Assembly (NCBI RefSeq): GCF_023230885.1
Contig: NZ_JALNWM010000151.1
Coordinates: forward strand, 1 to 8,400
Direction of reading: 5' to 3'
DNA: 8,400 nucleotides
Origin: Desulfocurvus sp.
Lineage (GTDB): Bacteria; Desulfobacterota; Desulfovibrionia; Desulfovibrionales; Desulfovibrionaceae
Part shown: positions 8,178-8,400 of the stretch, one piece after another
How positions within the stretch are numbered: position 1 is the first letter of the stretch
Layout of the letters: every line of letters begins with the position of its first letter
The notes under the pieces: model-generated
Database searches by the model: none
What the model saw: the letters and a program-made list of their open reading frames with translations, nothing else
Told to the model about the DNA's origin: nothing
Translations under genes and position numbers: made by a program

Positions 8178-8400
8178 GCGCCCGGCAGCCCGGCGGCGCC
8201 CCCGCGCGCTTCGCCCCGGGCACGACCCTGCTGGACGCCGTATGCCTGAGCCCGGCGGCCGAGGCCGTGCTGCGCGCCCGGGGCGAGGCCGTGGGCGTGT
8301 GCCTGCTGTGCCGGGAGCTGTTCGAAACCCTCCAGGACGTGGCCGCGCGCCAAGGCTTCGACCTCGCGGAATTGCTGGCCGAGCTGGAGGCCGCCGCCCG
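8174..8400 (+). CDS. DUF1858-like CxxC protein (3' end outside window)
   Basis: The first 75 codons of a gene whose ATG overlaps the kinase stop codon (ATGA). Residues about 15-75 follow the pattern of DUF1858, a small helical domain often linked to hybrid-cluster and redox proteins: GTTLLDAV, a segment ending PAAEAVLRARGE, the GVCLLCRELFETL motif with Cys43 and Cys46, then GFDLAELLAELE. In typical DUF1858 domains the same place holds a G-x-C-x-x-C motif followed by ETL, so the match is good although the spacing around the Gly is longer (ARGEAVGVC). The first dozen residues are Pro/Gly/Arg-rich. The frame continues past the edge, so a fusion to another domain cannot be excluded. Position at the end of the selenium-type operon suggests a thiol/selenol-related job, but this is inference. 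Confidence 0.65.
   Translation, partial: MSARQPGGAPARFAPGTTLLDAVCLSPAAEAVLRARGEAVGVCLLCRELFETLQDVAARQGFDLAELLAELEAAA

Overview
The window is very GC-rich bacterial DNA with densely packed genes, all on the + strand. Gene content suggests a high-GC sulfate-reducing member of the Desulfovibrionaceae (class Desulfovibrionia, formerly Deltaproteobacteria). The grounds are a gyrA gene followed directly by a TPR lipoprotein gene, a selenium-type YedE/YedF/DUF3343 cluster, a CitMHS_2-like sodium:proton antiporter and a DUF1858 protein. This placement rests on recognising protein families and was not tested by a search.

Layout. (1) Bases 2-916 are the 3' part of a membrane antiporter gene, closed by a strong intrinsic terminator (953-986) that is preceded by a second hairpin. 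(2) Bases 1193-1567 encode a stand-alone response-regulator receiver domain, followed by a GC hairpin with a short T-run (1589-1629). (3) After a non-coding stretch of about 300 bases comes gyrA (1929-4478), overlapped by a tetratricopeptide-repeat lipoprotein gene (4465-5241). The overlap lies in a nine-base repeat that encodes the acidic GyrA tail in one frame and several possible lipoprotein start codons in another. (4) A 172-base gap holds a plausible promoter and an inverted repeat. (5) From 5414 to the right edge runs a tightly coupled five-gene operon: yedE (membrane transporter family), a one-domain YedF/TusA-like protein, a DUF3343 protein with an extra C-terminal domain, an NnrD-like ribokinase-superfamily protein, and a DUF1858-like CxxC protein cut by the window edge.

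How the genes fit together. The gyrA pair is housekeeping. The last operon is the most interesting part. YedE and YedF families of this type are known from comparative genomics to travel with selenium-using genes such as selD, and DUF3343 proteins have been proposed as Se/S carriers. Here each gene starts inside or within 12 bases of the previous one, so they are probably made together. A reasonable model is uptake of a selenium (or sulfur) species by YedE, followed by handling on the cysteines of the YedF-like and DUF3343 proteins. The kinase-like and DUF1858 members have no established role in this pathway. No selD, selA, selB or selC is visible in the window, so the selenium link is inferred.
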